A stretch of DNA of 64,000 nucleotides from Onchocerca volvulus (taxonomy: Eukaryota > Nematoda > Chromadorea > Rhabditida > Onchocercidae). Within the stretch, counting starts at the first letter, position 1. Every line of letters starts with the position of its first letter. Of this stretch, positions 53,258 to 64,000 are shown piece after piece. The DNA is taken from the NCBI GenBank assembly GCA_000499405.2, contig HG738140.1, forward strand, positions 4,177,202 to 4,241,201, given 5' to 3'. A program made the position numbers and the translations under genes. The notes beneath the pieces were generated by a model. It saw only the letters and a list, made by a program, of their open reading frames with translations. It was not told where the DNA came from and made no database searches.

Positions 53258-56200
53258 TAAAATCCGTTCTGATGCATCGATTCAGTGATATTTAATTTAA
53301 TTTTCATGATGCAGTCTTTGAGTTTTTTTTACTGTTAAGTCTTTTCAGTTATTCTGTTTTTTCTGTTCGCTGTAACTTTCTTAGCATAATCTTTCACTTA
53401 GAATGTTATGACGCAGGTTTATCAGATTTTGATGTCACTTCTGATATTACATTACTGATGCAAGATTAAAGAATGCATTTCGTAAGGGTCTTTTATCTGT
53501 TTCATAATTGAATGATATATATTTGTGATTACATTTATTTGAATCAAATGAAAAATGATTTCAGTTGAAATTAATATTTTGCCTAGAGATTTTTAATTTC
53601 TTTTTTATCATCTTTCTGTCCTTAGAGATTTTCACTTTCTCTTTTGTTAAGAAAAGTTTGTTGTAATTAGTCTTAAAAGCTAACTGCGAGTTCCGTTAGT
53701 TCTTACCAACATTTTTGGAACTTCTAATAGGTAATCAAGTAATCCTTTTTGACTTAGTATTATAAAATAACGTCTTCCATAATGCCTCGTCAGGATCAGT
53801 TTGTTGAACTGATTGCAATAGATCAAAAATTCCAATAGGAAATTTTTATCATAATTATTTAAAAGGTAATGGAAAATTCTATGAGATTGTGTATAATGAA
53901 ATTATGAATTTTAATTTTCAATTGTATTAAACCATCATTTCAGCAAGAAATGATGTATTTTTTCGATCAACAAGCAATTTTGTCGCAAATTTGGTTTTAT
54001 TGATCTGCTTGTATCTTTCTTTGTCATTTTATTAATTTGTTATAATTAGAAATTATTCATTTGATGTTTTCATACTTTTGTGATTTACGATTTAGATATC
54101 CATTTCGGTAGTAAAGTAGAGAGAAGCTGAAATTATAACAAAAAATATTGAGAATCTCATGAGCCAGTGAATTTTTTAATCCTGATTTATTGCATCGCCT
54201 TGTATTCCTATAATTATTTTCAACTATGCATAAAATTATTAATTGTATTATAGTGGTTTTTTTAAACATAGCATATATATTACAAAATATTTAGATTATA
54301 TGGAAACAAGACATTTTATGGTTGAGAAAAAATTAAGAACTACTATGGTTTTATCAGGTCTTTACTCATTTTTGCAATACTCCTAAAATTTAGGAGTCCA
54401 CTTTTATGATATTTCAGGCGGAAAGGGAGCAAATCCTGGAAGTTTACCACTTTCAGAAGGAAATTTTGTGCTAGATAATTTTTTTTAGTACAAGTGAAAA
54501 TACGTTCATGGTTAATATATTTGAAGAAGTGACAAGCAAGAAATATTTTTAATGATAAATTGCAAAATTTTGAAAATACAAATGCATCAAATGCCACGGG
54601 ATTTTCCTCTTTCGTTTTCCGTTCTCGAATAAAGTTTTAACTTTATTGCAAAAATTTGAATTGCGACATTTGAGGACTTGGCAGAAATATAAAAATGGGT
54701 ATGTCGCATGTCGCAGAAGAAAAATTTGCTTTGATCAAAAATTTGATGAAAAATATCTGAAAAATATTTCAAATTATTCTGAAAATCAGATAGAATTTGC
54801 GGATTAATTCTTGAAATAAGGTTAAATCAGTAAGAGATGAGTGTTGCATATTTTCTTTTGCTCAGTGTTTTATGAAATTTCCTCTCATGCAGGAATATTT
54901 TAATTGATTGATTTGACTAAAATATTCGAAAAATAATAGATTGGAATATATTGTATCGATCTAACAAACATATATTCTCCCCCAAAATGAGTCTGGAATA
55001 GAGAAAATTTTGGAATAGAATGTATTTATTCTCTGAAATAAGCCTAGAATGGAGGAAATTTAGGATAAAATATATTCTCCGAAATGAGCTTGAAATTAAA
55101 AAAAAATTTTGAAATAAAGGATTTTTTCGTAATTTCTCACCTTAGTTTACACGACGAAATAATTGAAATTGAATTTCTAGCTTTCCATTCTTCAATAAAG
55201 TTCAAAATTTATTGCAAAAACTTTAATTTTATATGTGCAGACGATAAATTTGATAGAAAATACTTAAAATTCCTTTCAAATTATTCTTCTAAAAGTTTGT
55301 ATATAATTGACGGATTAATTCCTAAGATAAGACCAAATCAATAAATCATATATTTTCATTCTTGCAGTGTCGTGAAATTTCTCAGCTTATCAGGAATATT
55401 TTAATTAATTGGTTTATTAAAAGATCTGAAAAATAATGGATGAAAGTATTTTTCATTTATTCAACAAGCATATATTATCACCTGAAATGAATCTAGAATA
55501 GCAAAAATTTAGAATAAAATGTATTCTCTGGAATTGAATTTGAAATTAAAAAAATTTGGAATAATTTTTTTACGATTTATTATATTAATATTTGCATAAA
55601 GAATAATGAAATTGTATTTTTTGTACGAAAAATTTTCATTCTACGTGGAAATATTAAATGTGATATAACTATATCCGCACTGCATTTAAAACTAAAATAT
55701 AATTACAATCATTTTTTCGGAGTATTTTTTAAGAAACTCGAAATGAAAAATAATACTAGAAAATAATAATTTAAAATTAATCCTTCTCTCTCTATCATAT
55801 TAATATAATTTCTCCTACTTTCCATATTGATCCATTATATATCTTTTTTTTTTCTCCTTAATTCCCTGATTTACATGATATAATTGCAACATTTCTGATA
55901 TTTTCTAATTTTTTTTGAAATCGAATATCCCTTTTATTTGAATAAATTTCCATTTATTATTTTCTATTTCACTTTCATATATTCGTTTATTTATTTCTTT
56001 TTTTCTAATATTTTTATTTCAGAACATTAAAATTTCAATTGACTGCCATATTTGCTTTAAAAAACTAGTAAATTCTTCTGTGAAATTTTAAATTTCATAA
56101 AATGCTTAGAATTTAACAACCAACCTTCATTTTTTCTTTATTCTTCCTGAAGTAAAATATAAGCTGAAAACAAGTTTTTTGTTGGCTATTTACATTCAAA

Positions 56201-58640
56201 TAGAAGTCCTTTTTGTTGTAACTTTAATTTTATCTTAAATTTTACTTAAAAATTTAAATTTTATCTAAAAGCAGAATTCGATGGTTGAAAAAAAGTGTAA
56301 AACTTAAGAGTTTCATTTTTTTTTCAATCTAATTTATAAAGTCCAATCTTTTCTTAAATTTAATTTTATCAATTATTTTATCAATCATTTCTTTTTTTTT
56401 ATCATTAGTTATTTTTTAATAAAATTAAGGGTTAGAATAAAATATAACTGTATATATGTGATTGTAAGGATTAATTCTTTCAACTAATTAGTATTTGCAT
56501 AAATTAGTAGTTTGCAACTAATGATTGCACTTTAATTATGATTCTGATTAAATTGCATAGATTATCATTAGGTCATAATTATTGTATAATTTTTAGTATT
56601 CAAAAAAAAAAAAAAGGATATTTATTCAAATAATTATCTCGACATATATTCATGATAGCATCCTAAAAATTGTTGTCAACTTCAACAAAAAATAGCTTTA
56701 TATATTCGAAATTTTGCAAATGATACATTCAATTTGAAAATCTAATTTACATAAATTTATTTGCATCTTAAAATATCGCAAATATCATACTTTAATTTAA
56801 GAAATTTTTCTTTAAAAATTGATAATCATTAGTTATAAGATATTCTTATGGGACCTGAATGAATTATAAATAGCATCCAAATTGATTATATTATTATTAA
56901 TTAGATTTATAATATAAAATTATCTATTTATAACTATTTGCATAAACTTATTTGCAGTTTAAAATACTCAAAGATTTAAGCTTCTTTTTTTTGAATTTTA
57001 AAAGGTTTTTTTCCTTGATTATCAATAGTTATAAAATATTTTTGTGAAACTTAAGGAAATTATAAATAGCATTCAAATCGATGATATTATCATGCAATAA
57101 TGATTAATTTGAATTTATAATATAAAATTGTTGAATAATTTATAAATATTTTAAATTTACAATAACAAAATTATTTGTTATTATTCATAGACATAAATTA
57201 TCGTTTATATGAAGTGTGAAAAAATCACAGAATTGCATATTTTGTTAAAAAGTAAAAATTACAGAAAATGTTTACATTAAATTTTTTGTTTACCTTTTGG
57301 AATTTACCTTTTACATTGATGTTTGTCTTTTACCTCCGAAAGTTAAATACAATTTCATATTTATGCTCGTCAACACCAAATCCGCCCGCCTACCGCTCTC
57401 CCGCCTTTCTCCTATGAAAACTTTGAGGTGAAAAGTGAAGACTAGCTAGATAAGTAAACAAAAAAATATTGGTAAAGATTCTTCATTCATTGTTGGATGT
57501 ACGATATTGTTGGATAATAAAATATCGAATATGATCATGCGTTCTGATATTCAATTTTCGCGAATTTTAAGACGAAAATTCAATTTTTCACGACAATTTA
57601 ATAATGGTTTGCTTTTTTTTTTTTTATATTATTATTATTTTTGTATAAACCTTGGTGAATATTCAAATTTATTGTTGCCAAATATGATCTATTATAATTA
57701 TTGAGTTAAGATAAAACTATAAAATTTTCGAACTTCAAGTTTTAAATAACAATAAAACTTTTCACATTTAATTAAAAGTAAAAATTAAATCAGATAGAAT
57801 TCAAGTATTTCTCTTGGTCTTCGTGAATATTAAAATTTTTTTGATTCCAAATATGCTAATAAACAATTGTTTATAATTACTGAATTAGTATAAAAAATTT
57901 TTTTTAATTTAAAGTTTTAAATATCATTAAAAAATAATTAAAAGTACTTATTGCTTGATCAAAACTACTTATTAATTTTCATGCTTAATTAAAGCAAAAG
58001 ATTAAGTTTGATGGAATTTAAATATTTCTTTCAAAAAACTAATTATTCAATTTGTAGAATAACCAAGTGGCTAATATAATTCCTGTAATTAAACATTTCA
58101 AAATTAATTTCTGTTTAGTATATATTGATTTCCTGTTTTTATTATGACACTATTTGTTGATTTTAATTTATTTAATAATTAATTTAATATTCACTTAATA
58201 TTAAATTCCCCTTTCTTATTACATAAATTTAATCATTCAAATTAAGCCAACTTTGTATTCTTCTCTATTTAAAAAAAATTTGATATGAATACGTAAAATA
58301 GTCTTTGAAATAGCTACTGCATTTAATTTTAATTTCTTAATCAAATAATTTTTAGTCAATTCTTTTAACATTTCTCCTTTTCTATTTTGATATGTGAGGA
58401 AATATTTTGTCAATAAACATTTTTGCCGAATAAGACATGAAATGAGGCAAATTGAGATTTAAAACGGTTCGTAAAAAAGAAACATTATAAGTGAAAATTA
58501 AAGAAAAGTTCGATGAATTACAAAACTTCATTTTATTAATGATTTATTACTATTTCTTTTTGAATTCAATCATATTTAATACATTTATTATATATACTGA
58601 TTTTTTTCATATATTTGATATATTTTCCATTATTAAATTA
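53258..58640. other. Gene-poor AT-rich region
   Basis: About 5.4 kb lies between the PGGT1B stop and the Helitron without any frame that I recognise. It contains many A/T runs and the degenerate tandem repeat at 54.6-55.58 kb. A short GC-rich patch at 57381-57406 carries several CCGCC/CCCGCC words. Confidence 0.6.
54600..55578 (+). repeat. Degenerate tandem repeat, two units of about 0.5 kb
   Basis: Unit 1 (about 54.60-55.11 kb) and unit 2 (about 55.18-55.58 kb) share the same ordered blocks. These are a TAAAGTT...TTTATTGCAAAAA block, a CGGATTAATTC block, CAGGAATATTTTAATT, CATATATT, and TAGAATAG(A/C)-type segments ending in GAAATTAAAAAA. Within unit 1 the last segment is itself repeated. No coding content is evident. 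Confidence 0.65.
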
Positions 58641-61600
58641 CTAACTGTACGTGGTCACGCTCCGCGTGACGGAAGTTTTGCAAATGTTAAGCCAATCATC
58701 TTACTTCATAGATAGAATTAAAATATGATGCCTCGTAATTTGACAATCACGAAGGTATATGCCATTGATACTGAAGATTTGACAATTCGATTTGAACTGT
58801 CGAACTGGAACCCTTGGAACTCCGAACTGTTACTGTTCTGCTTCGATCTTTGTCGTTTATCTGTGAATTGGAGCGTTTTGATGATAAATATGTTTATCGT
58901 CCTTTTGAAACTATGCCGCGCCACTTGACCTTAGAATTTTCTGTTAATAGTAATTGTCATAGCGCTATTTGACATCTTTTACCCATATCTAATATGTTTA
59001 ATTTCACAATGCATGTGAGTGTACAATATTTTTTGTTGTTCCATTGTCTATGAAGATATAGAGATTGTTTGTTTGCCAGCTCTAGAACACGCAAAATATA
59101 ATTGTCCATGTGAGAAGTAATCGGTTTCTAGATCTAAAATTCTAAAGATTGGCCCTGAGATTCGTTAATGGAGAATGCAAGCGCTAATCGAATTGGGAAT
59201 TGCAATCTCTTGAATTAAATTGACATATCCGTTGGAATTATAGGAATGCAGGAAATTAGCAGGTTTTCATCTTTGAAAGATACCTGTCAAGATTGTTGCT
59301 TCTACGACGTTGATCATTAATTTCTGTACTGCAAGTCGCATGCCATTACAAAGTTTTAGCTGGTTGATATTTCGCAACATGATAATTAGCACATCGATTT
59401 TCAGTGGCAATACATGCATACGGTGGTATCCCTAGCAGATTGAGTGGATTCAAAAACTCTGTTGGATAATTAACAGAGCCATCTGCATCCACAATAGTGT
59501 TGAGAGACTTGTATGTAACTGCCTCTTTTTGAATATTAGACTGAATAAATTGTGAAGTTCGTAGACATCTTTTATTTTTGACCGCAAGAATAACTTGTTC
59601 ACTCAGCCAATCGTAATCCTTATAATTGGTTTGAATATGGGAAATATTTTTTCAACCAATTCTTCTTTTGACGTTACCAAATTGCAGAAGTTATGAGGCA
59701 ATGAAATTCGTCCTGAGATCAGATCAACCGATACCTTTCCGTTCCTAATTTCCATCAATTTATGTGAGAAATCAACCGATACCTTTCCAGCTGATCGGTC
59801 GTTTTGCAACTGGACACCAAATTTGTAGTTAATTTCAACGTCTTTACATGTCGCCAGAATGTAGAGTATTTTAGGCAAGCATTTATTTCGTCTGCTGATG
59901 TCGATTAAGGAATTACAGGTAATTTTGCCGGAAATCTCCTGCAAACAATATTAATGCGTTCCAAATGCTCTGATATTTCCACGCAGGTCATGCAATGATC
60001 GATCTAGGGCCTCGGTCGACTTTTGTGCGCCAATGTACACTCATTTCAAACAATAAGTTCACGTTTTGCAGTATTTTTCCCGTACCTGATGTTTTAGAAA
60101 TGCTGCATGTGGGAAATTCAATGAATTGCATGCTCAGTGGCAATTTCAAAACGGAATGAGCAGTTAGTAGCAATGCTTCAGCTATTCCAGACGATTTAAG
60201 AGCTAAGCTATGTCATTTTAAGATCGAATTGCTACCAGAATAAATCTAAGAAGAAACATTTTATCAGTTTCTCCTGGCGCATCAAAAAAGAAGATTTCTC
60301 CAACCCCTTCTTGACAGTTTGCATTATTTGATCACAAGTGCTTTTTCCTAAAACTTTAGCTTTGGAGTATTTAATTGAACATATGACAAAAGATCAGCTG
60401 TGTTGTAGCTTTGTTCGCGACGCGATTCTACATCGAACTAAGCAGCAACAGATCGATTCGGTGACGGAATTCCCAACGGATTGAGGTTTGTTCGAAATTT
60501 ATAAACGCAAATCTTCAAGCATCATAAAAGTTTCGTAGATTTCTGCTGTGAAATTTTTTCATATTTGAATTTTCACTGCGTATTCAATGGAGAATATCTT
60601 CAGTCATATGTGATTTATATTTATCCCATAACTCTGTTGGAGGTGAAGGAGAGCAGGCGATCATTATGATCGCAAAAAGTGTACGAATTTGATTTGGATG
60701 TAACATGTTGCATTCGTCGTTAATGCGTACATTCCAGTCTCGCTCGTTCTCCAATAAATTCAAAGCTTGAAATGCATTGCAGAAAGTAGCATATGTAATG
60801 CTATTGAAAGTTTTTTATTGCTGGAAGGAGGATGACCCGGCACATTTACTAATAACATGTGAAGGAAGAAGCATTCGTCTTGATTAGGGTCCACGGTGTA
60901 CAATCTGCCTATCGCAGCCTGTTTGAATATGCCGAGTTGTTCGTCAATTGGTTCTCGTCCTTTACTTAAAATGATTTTCCATCCGCTTTTCATCATTTTG
61001 ACATAATGCGAAGAAAGCAATTAACACTGTAGCCGATGGATTCAGGACTATTTGTTGCACATTTGCAGCTGTTAGAAGCGTTGTCCATTTTCTAGATGTA
61101 CTGCCAAGAGAACACCAGCTGAACTTCGTTCATGATGGAAAATGAAAGAATTCGCCATACAGCTTTCATTGCTGCTTATATATCTTTTATCCTAAGCTGT
61201 ACAATTTCATTCATATGTGATACCGCATTCCTATCACTTCTTGCTGCACGCCAAAAACTGCCATGTCGCAGTTTTAATGCTTTTAATAGTAAAAGCGAAT
61301 ATGAAACAACCCACCGTTATCTATTTCGGTGTTACCATTCAAAATTTGTATCATTGTTAATTTACCGCTATCTTCTCTGATCTTCTTCTGTAGAAAGAAT
61401 ATCCATCGCTTTCTGTAACTGTGTTGAATATTAATGTTCGAGAATATCGCTTAGAGCATTTTCCATCATGCATGGTGAATTTAAATTCAGTGTATCGCAA
61501 GGCTCATACGTCACATTTTTCGTTACAACTTTATACAAATCCTTATCGATGTCGGCATCGAGTATTTTAGCGCATATTGCATCGTCGATTTCGTTTGAAG

Positions 61601-62700
61601 CGATTTTATCATAAAGTCAGATTAGTATATGCGCATGTAGCAATTCTCTCTCCTGCCATTCTACTGAGTACATCCAGGTGCACAGATCTCAAATACATCA
61701 TGTTTTACCATAAAATCCATCAGCGATTTCAGTTTCTGTCTGAAAACATGTGCTGTGATATCATGCCTATCTATCGGCGATTGCCTAGGAAGTAAGAGAT
61801 TTTATTTATCATCCCGAGTTGGATTGCATGTAAATGTAATGAGTAGTGACGAACATACGCAATTGCTTCTTGAGCGTACTCATGCATTTGTAAACTGCCT
61901 GTATATGAAGATGACAAAATCGTTAATCTTCCAATGTTAGTTGTATTACCGTCATTCACAAAAAAATGCATCTCCGGAATGAATGTATTCTTCAAAGTGA
62001 AGCTTGGTCTGATTCAAACGGATGAATATCAAACGTTATGTTTCGATTTTTGCATACATATCTACGATATATTGATAAAACAACTTACGGCATTCCAAAA
62101 TGTGATTGTCTTCATTCTCTCGAATCATTAATCGGTATGAGTAATATTCATTTCGCTCATTTTTTATTTGTTTCTTCACCACTGTTGGATTTATCATCTT
62201 AACATTGAAGTGATATCCATCGGCACCATCCCAAAAATTATTTTATATTGAAGAGCATCGCAGTATCGCTGAATTTCTGCAATTTTTGTCCGTTGATCGT
62301 TTCTCCGATTAAGAACAATATTTTTAGATGGAATTGATCTTCGACAATAATAAGTGCTACTTCATCTATATTGAAGCATTGAATTTTCACACATGTTCTA
62401 CAGCAGGTGTTTTGTCAACATGAACAACAATCTTGTATGTATTGGATGGCATCATGTCAATGCTATTTGAACAAACGCACTAATTTGTTTTTTCGTGAAG
62501 AAACTGTTGCAGTTGGAAAACGACGGATCTTTCTATGTCGGTTTGAATTCCGCAGAGTACATTCAATTCATCATTGCTATCACCAATGAAATACATTTGT
62601 AGGAATTTATGCTGACCATCTGGCAACGGAAGCAGGGAGCCGGCTTTGTGATAAATTTATCCTTTCACTTTGAAAGTTACACAAATTGTGTTATTAGATT
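58641..62700 (-). mobile_element. Decayed, nearly full-length Helitron (Rep/helicase)
   Basis: Read on the - strand, the element has the Helitron order with many stops and frameshifts. At 62.3-62.0 kb comes the helitron-like N-domain (YSYRLMIREN-type and LFYQYIVDMYAKIE-type sequence). At 61.99-61.4 kb follows the Rep region, with LTILSSSYTGS, MHEYAQEA and RHDITAHVFRQKLKSLMDF, then the IASNEIDDAICA block. At 61.0-60.76 kb is AAIGRLYTVDPNQDECF, and at 60.35-60.2 kb the PIF1-like helicase. Its Walker A region reads DAPGETDK where intact copies have a GGTGKT-like loop. At 59.95-59.6 kb lies the VQLQNDRSAG and SLPHNFCNLVTSKEEL block. The right-hand Rep HxH motif is not intact. The element is inactive. 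The proposed 3' end is a hairpin at 58654-58670 followed by TTAG. Confidence 0.85.
58654..58670 (-). other. Hairpin at the proposed Helitron 3' end
   Basis: GTCACGC-TCC-GCGTGAC is a perfect 7-bp stem with a 3-nt loop. On the Helitron strand it lies about 10 nt before TTAG followed by T, close to the CTRR-T end typical of Helitrons. Confidence 0.5.
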
Positions 62701-64000
62701 TCTGCACCAAACGACTTTATTTGGAGGTAGGAACTGTATTTCCTAATGACAGGTAGAAATGCTTTGAATTCGCAGTATATCTAGCAAGCAAAGTTTTCAA
62801 TGGTTCCGACGATTCTTAAAGTTGAAGCAGTTTAATTTTTCTGGCGGTGCAGCAGATCCCTTTCGTTTCTCCACATACGAAATGAATACTTGAGTAGCAT
62901 TCTATTGTAAATTTTTTTTTCAATGTAATTTTAGTGAGAATTTTAACTTCTTGACCATTAAATATTAATAAATGATGGTTTTAAGAAGCTAAAATGAAAC
63001 ATTCAATTTTTAAAATTGAATATTTCGATATTATTACAAGTTTACATGCTTAGTTGAAAGAAAATTTAAATCATTTTTCACTTTGTTTTTTTTTAATCGT
63101 AAAACTACTTAATACAGATATACAGGACTGTTGAAATGGATATTTATTTATTTTCAAATCCAATAAAATTTTTAACTTCTTTTAAAATTCCCCTCTCCTA
63201 CTTTAATAGATGAGAAGAAAGTTCGATAATGAAATGATTTTTCTCCAACTTGCATACTTTCGTCGAATTTTCCATCTTTTTTCTGCAAATGAAATGTATG
63301 GAAAATTGAAATTTAAACAGCAGCAAAAAATAAAAAAAAAAAAAAAAAAGACGCTTTAAATATTTTGAGATCATGAAGATTACTTGTCTGATTGTTATTT
63401 GCATTGGAAAAAGAAAAAAAAAAAAAAGGAAACTAAAAATTAGCAGTGGTGTGAAGAATGAAATATGAATTCCGGATGCAATAGGGAAAGATAAATTATT
63501 TATTCTTTTGTAATAAATTATAATAGTTTAAAGTTGTTCGAATTAATTATAAAATTTGCTAACATCAATTCTTCTTTTTTTTTTGAACTAAAAAATTAGA
63601 AAAAATTTTCAAAAAACAAAATTGTTCAGATTTTACTAGTAAATTGATAAGTTGATTTTTTTAAACTTAATATTTTGGCTTCATTTAAAATTATTTTCAC
63701 TTGATAAGCCGATCAGGAAATGTTGTAGCTTTATTTTGGCTTCATATCAAGATTGCTTCTACACTGATAAGCTGATTGGAAAATTTTTAATTTGATTTTA
63801 ACTTTCCTCAAGATTGCTACCTTATGATAAGCTGTTGTAACTTCAACAGCTTGATATTGGCTTACGAATAAAAAAATTTTTTAAAAATTTTGTCCTTAGG
63901 TATTGATTTTTGCTTTTGTTTCTTTTTTATTTTTCAAATCTTTCTTTAGCCTAAGTTGGATATTATTGATTATTGGAGCATTTCCTGCAAACTCTATATG
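62700..64000. other. Non-coding AT-rich right end with an imperfect repeat
   Basis: No gene is recognised. From about 63.66 to 63.86 kb, three imperfect units of roughly 60 bp repeat a GGCTTCAT/ACTTTCCT block followed by a GATAAGC(T/C)GAT or GATAAGCTGTT block. Long A runs lie at 63.33 and 63.42 kb. Confidence 0.5.

Overview
This window comes from a nematode nuclear genome. It is strongly AT-rich, its genes are split by short introns with TTTCAG or TTTTAG acceptors, and AG acceptors lie just before several start codons, as expected for spliced-leader trans-splicing. The gene content (nematode-type serpentine receptors, IFT140, mitochondrial ribosomal protein mL37, geranylgeranyltransferase I beta) is metazoan. 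The Bel/Pao and Helitron remnants fit a parasitic (clade III/spirurid-type) nematode, but that placement is an inference. All gene models were built by hand from the sequence by matching splice-site phases.

The left part (1-27 kb) is a rearranged block. It holds three apparently intact six-exon seven-transmembrane receptor genes: copy A (8714-11117, +), copy B (14802-17150, +) and copy C (20240-22606, -). The 5' flank of a fourth copy reaches the left edge. Copy C and the 3' end of IFT140 behind it form one arm of a roughly 6.7-kb inverted duplication. The other arm (about 4.39-11.1 kb) carries copy A plus a broken copy of the IFT140 3' exons. Copies B and C face each other as a second inverted repeat around a spacer with a decayed Bel/Pao retrotransposon. 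Copy C is a patchwork of A-like and B-like tracts, which points to gene conversion.

The centre (25.4-40.4 kb, -) is one IFT140 gene (che-11 in C. elegans), modelled as 34 exons and 1479 codons. It has WD40 propellers followed by a TPR-like solenoid. A match to the RFX/DAF-19 X-box lies about 1 kb upstream. One splice donor reads AT where GT is expected. Two introns hold transposon-like insertions.

The right part carries, on the + strand, mL37 (mrpl-37, 42333-45607; nine exons, 417 aa) and then geranylgeranyltransferase I beta (46477-53257; seven exons, 366 aa). The 3.7-kb second intron of the latter contains a complete five-exon gene on the same strand (47334-50061; 621 aa) that resembles the Pol I factor TAF1C. 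Beyond 53.3 kb lies a gene-poor AT-rich stretch with degenerate tandem repeats, then a decayed but nearly full-length Helitron (about 58.64-62.7 kb, -) and non-coding sequence to the right end. Other Helitron pieces sit at 0.6-2.3 kb and inside an IFT140 intron.

The single-copy genes do conserved jobs: ciliary transport, mitochondrial translation, protein prenylation and probably rRNA transcription. The receptor cluster and mobile-element debris form the evolving accessory part.
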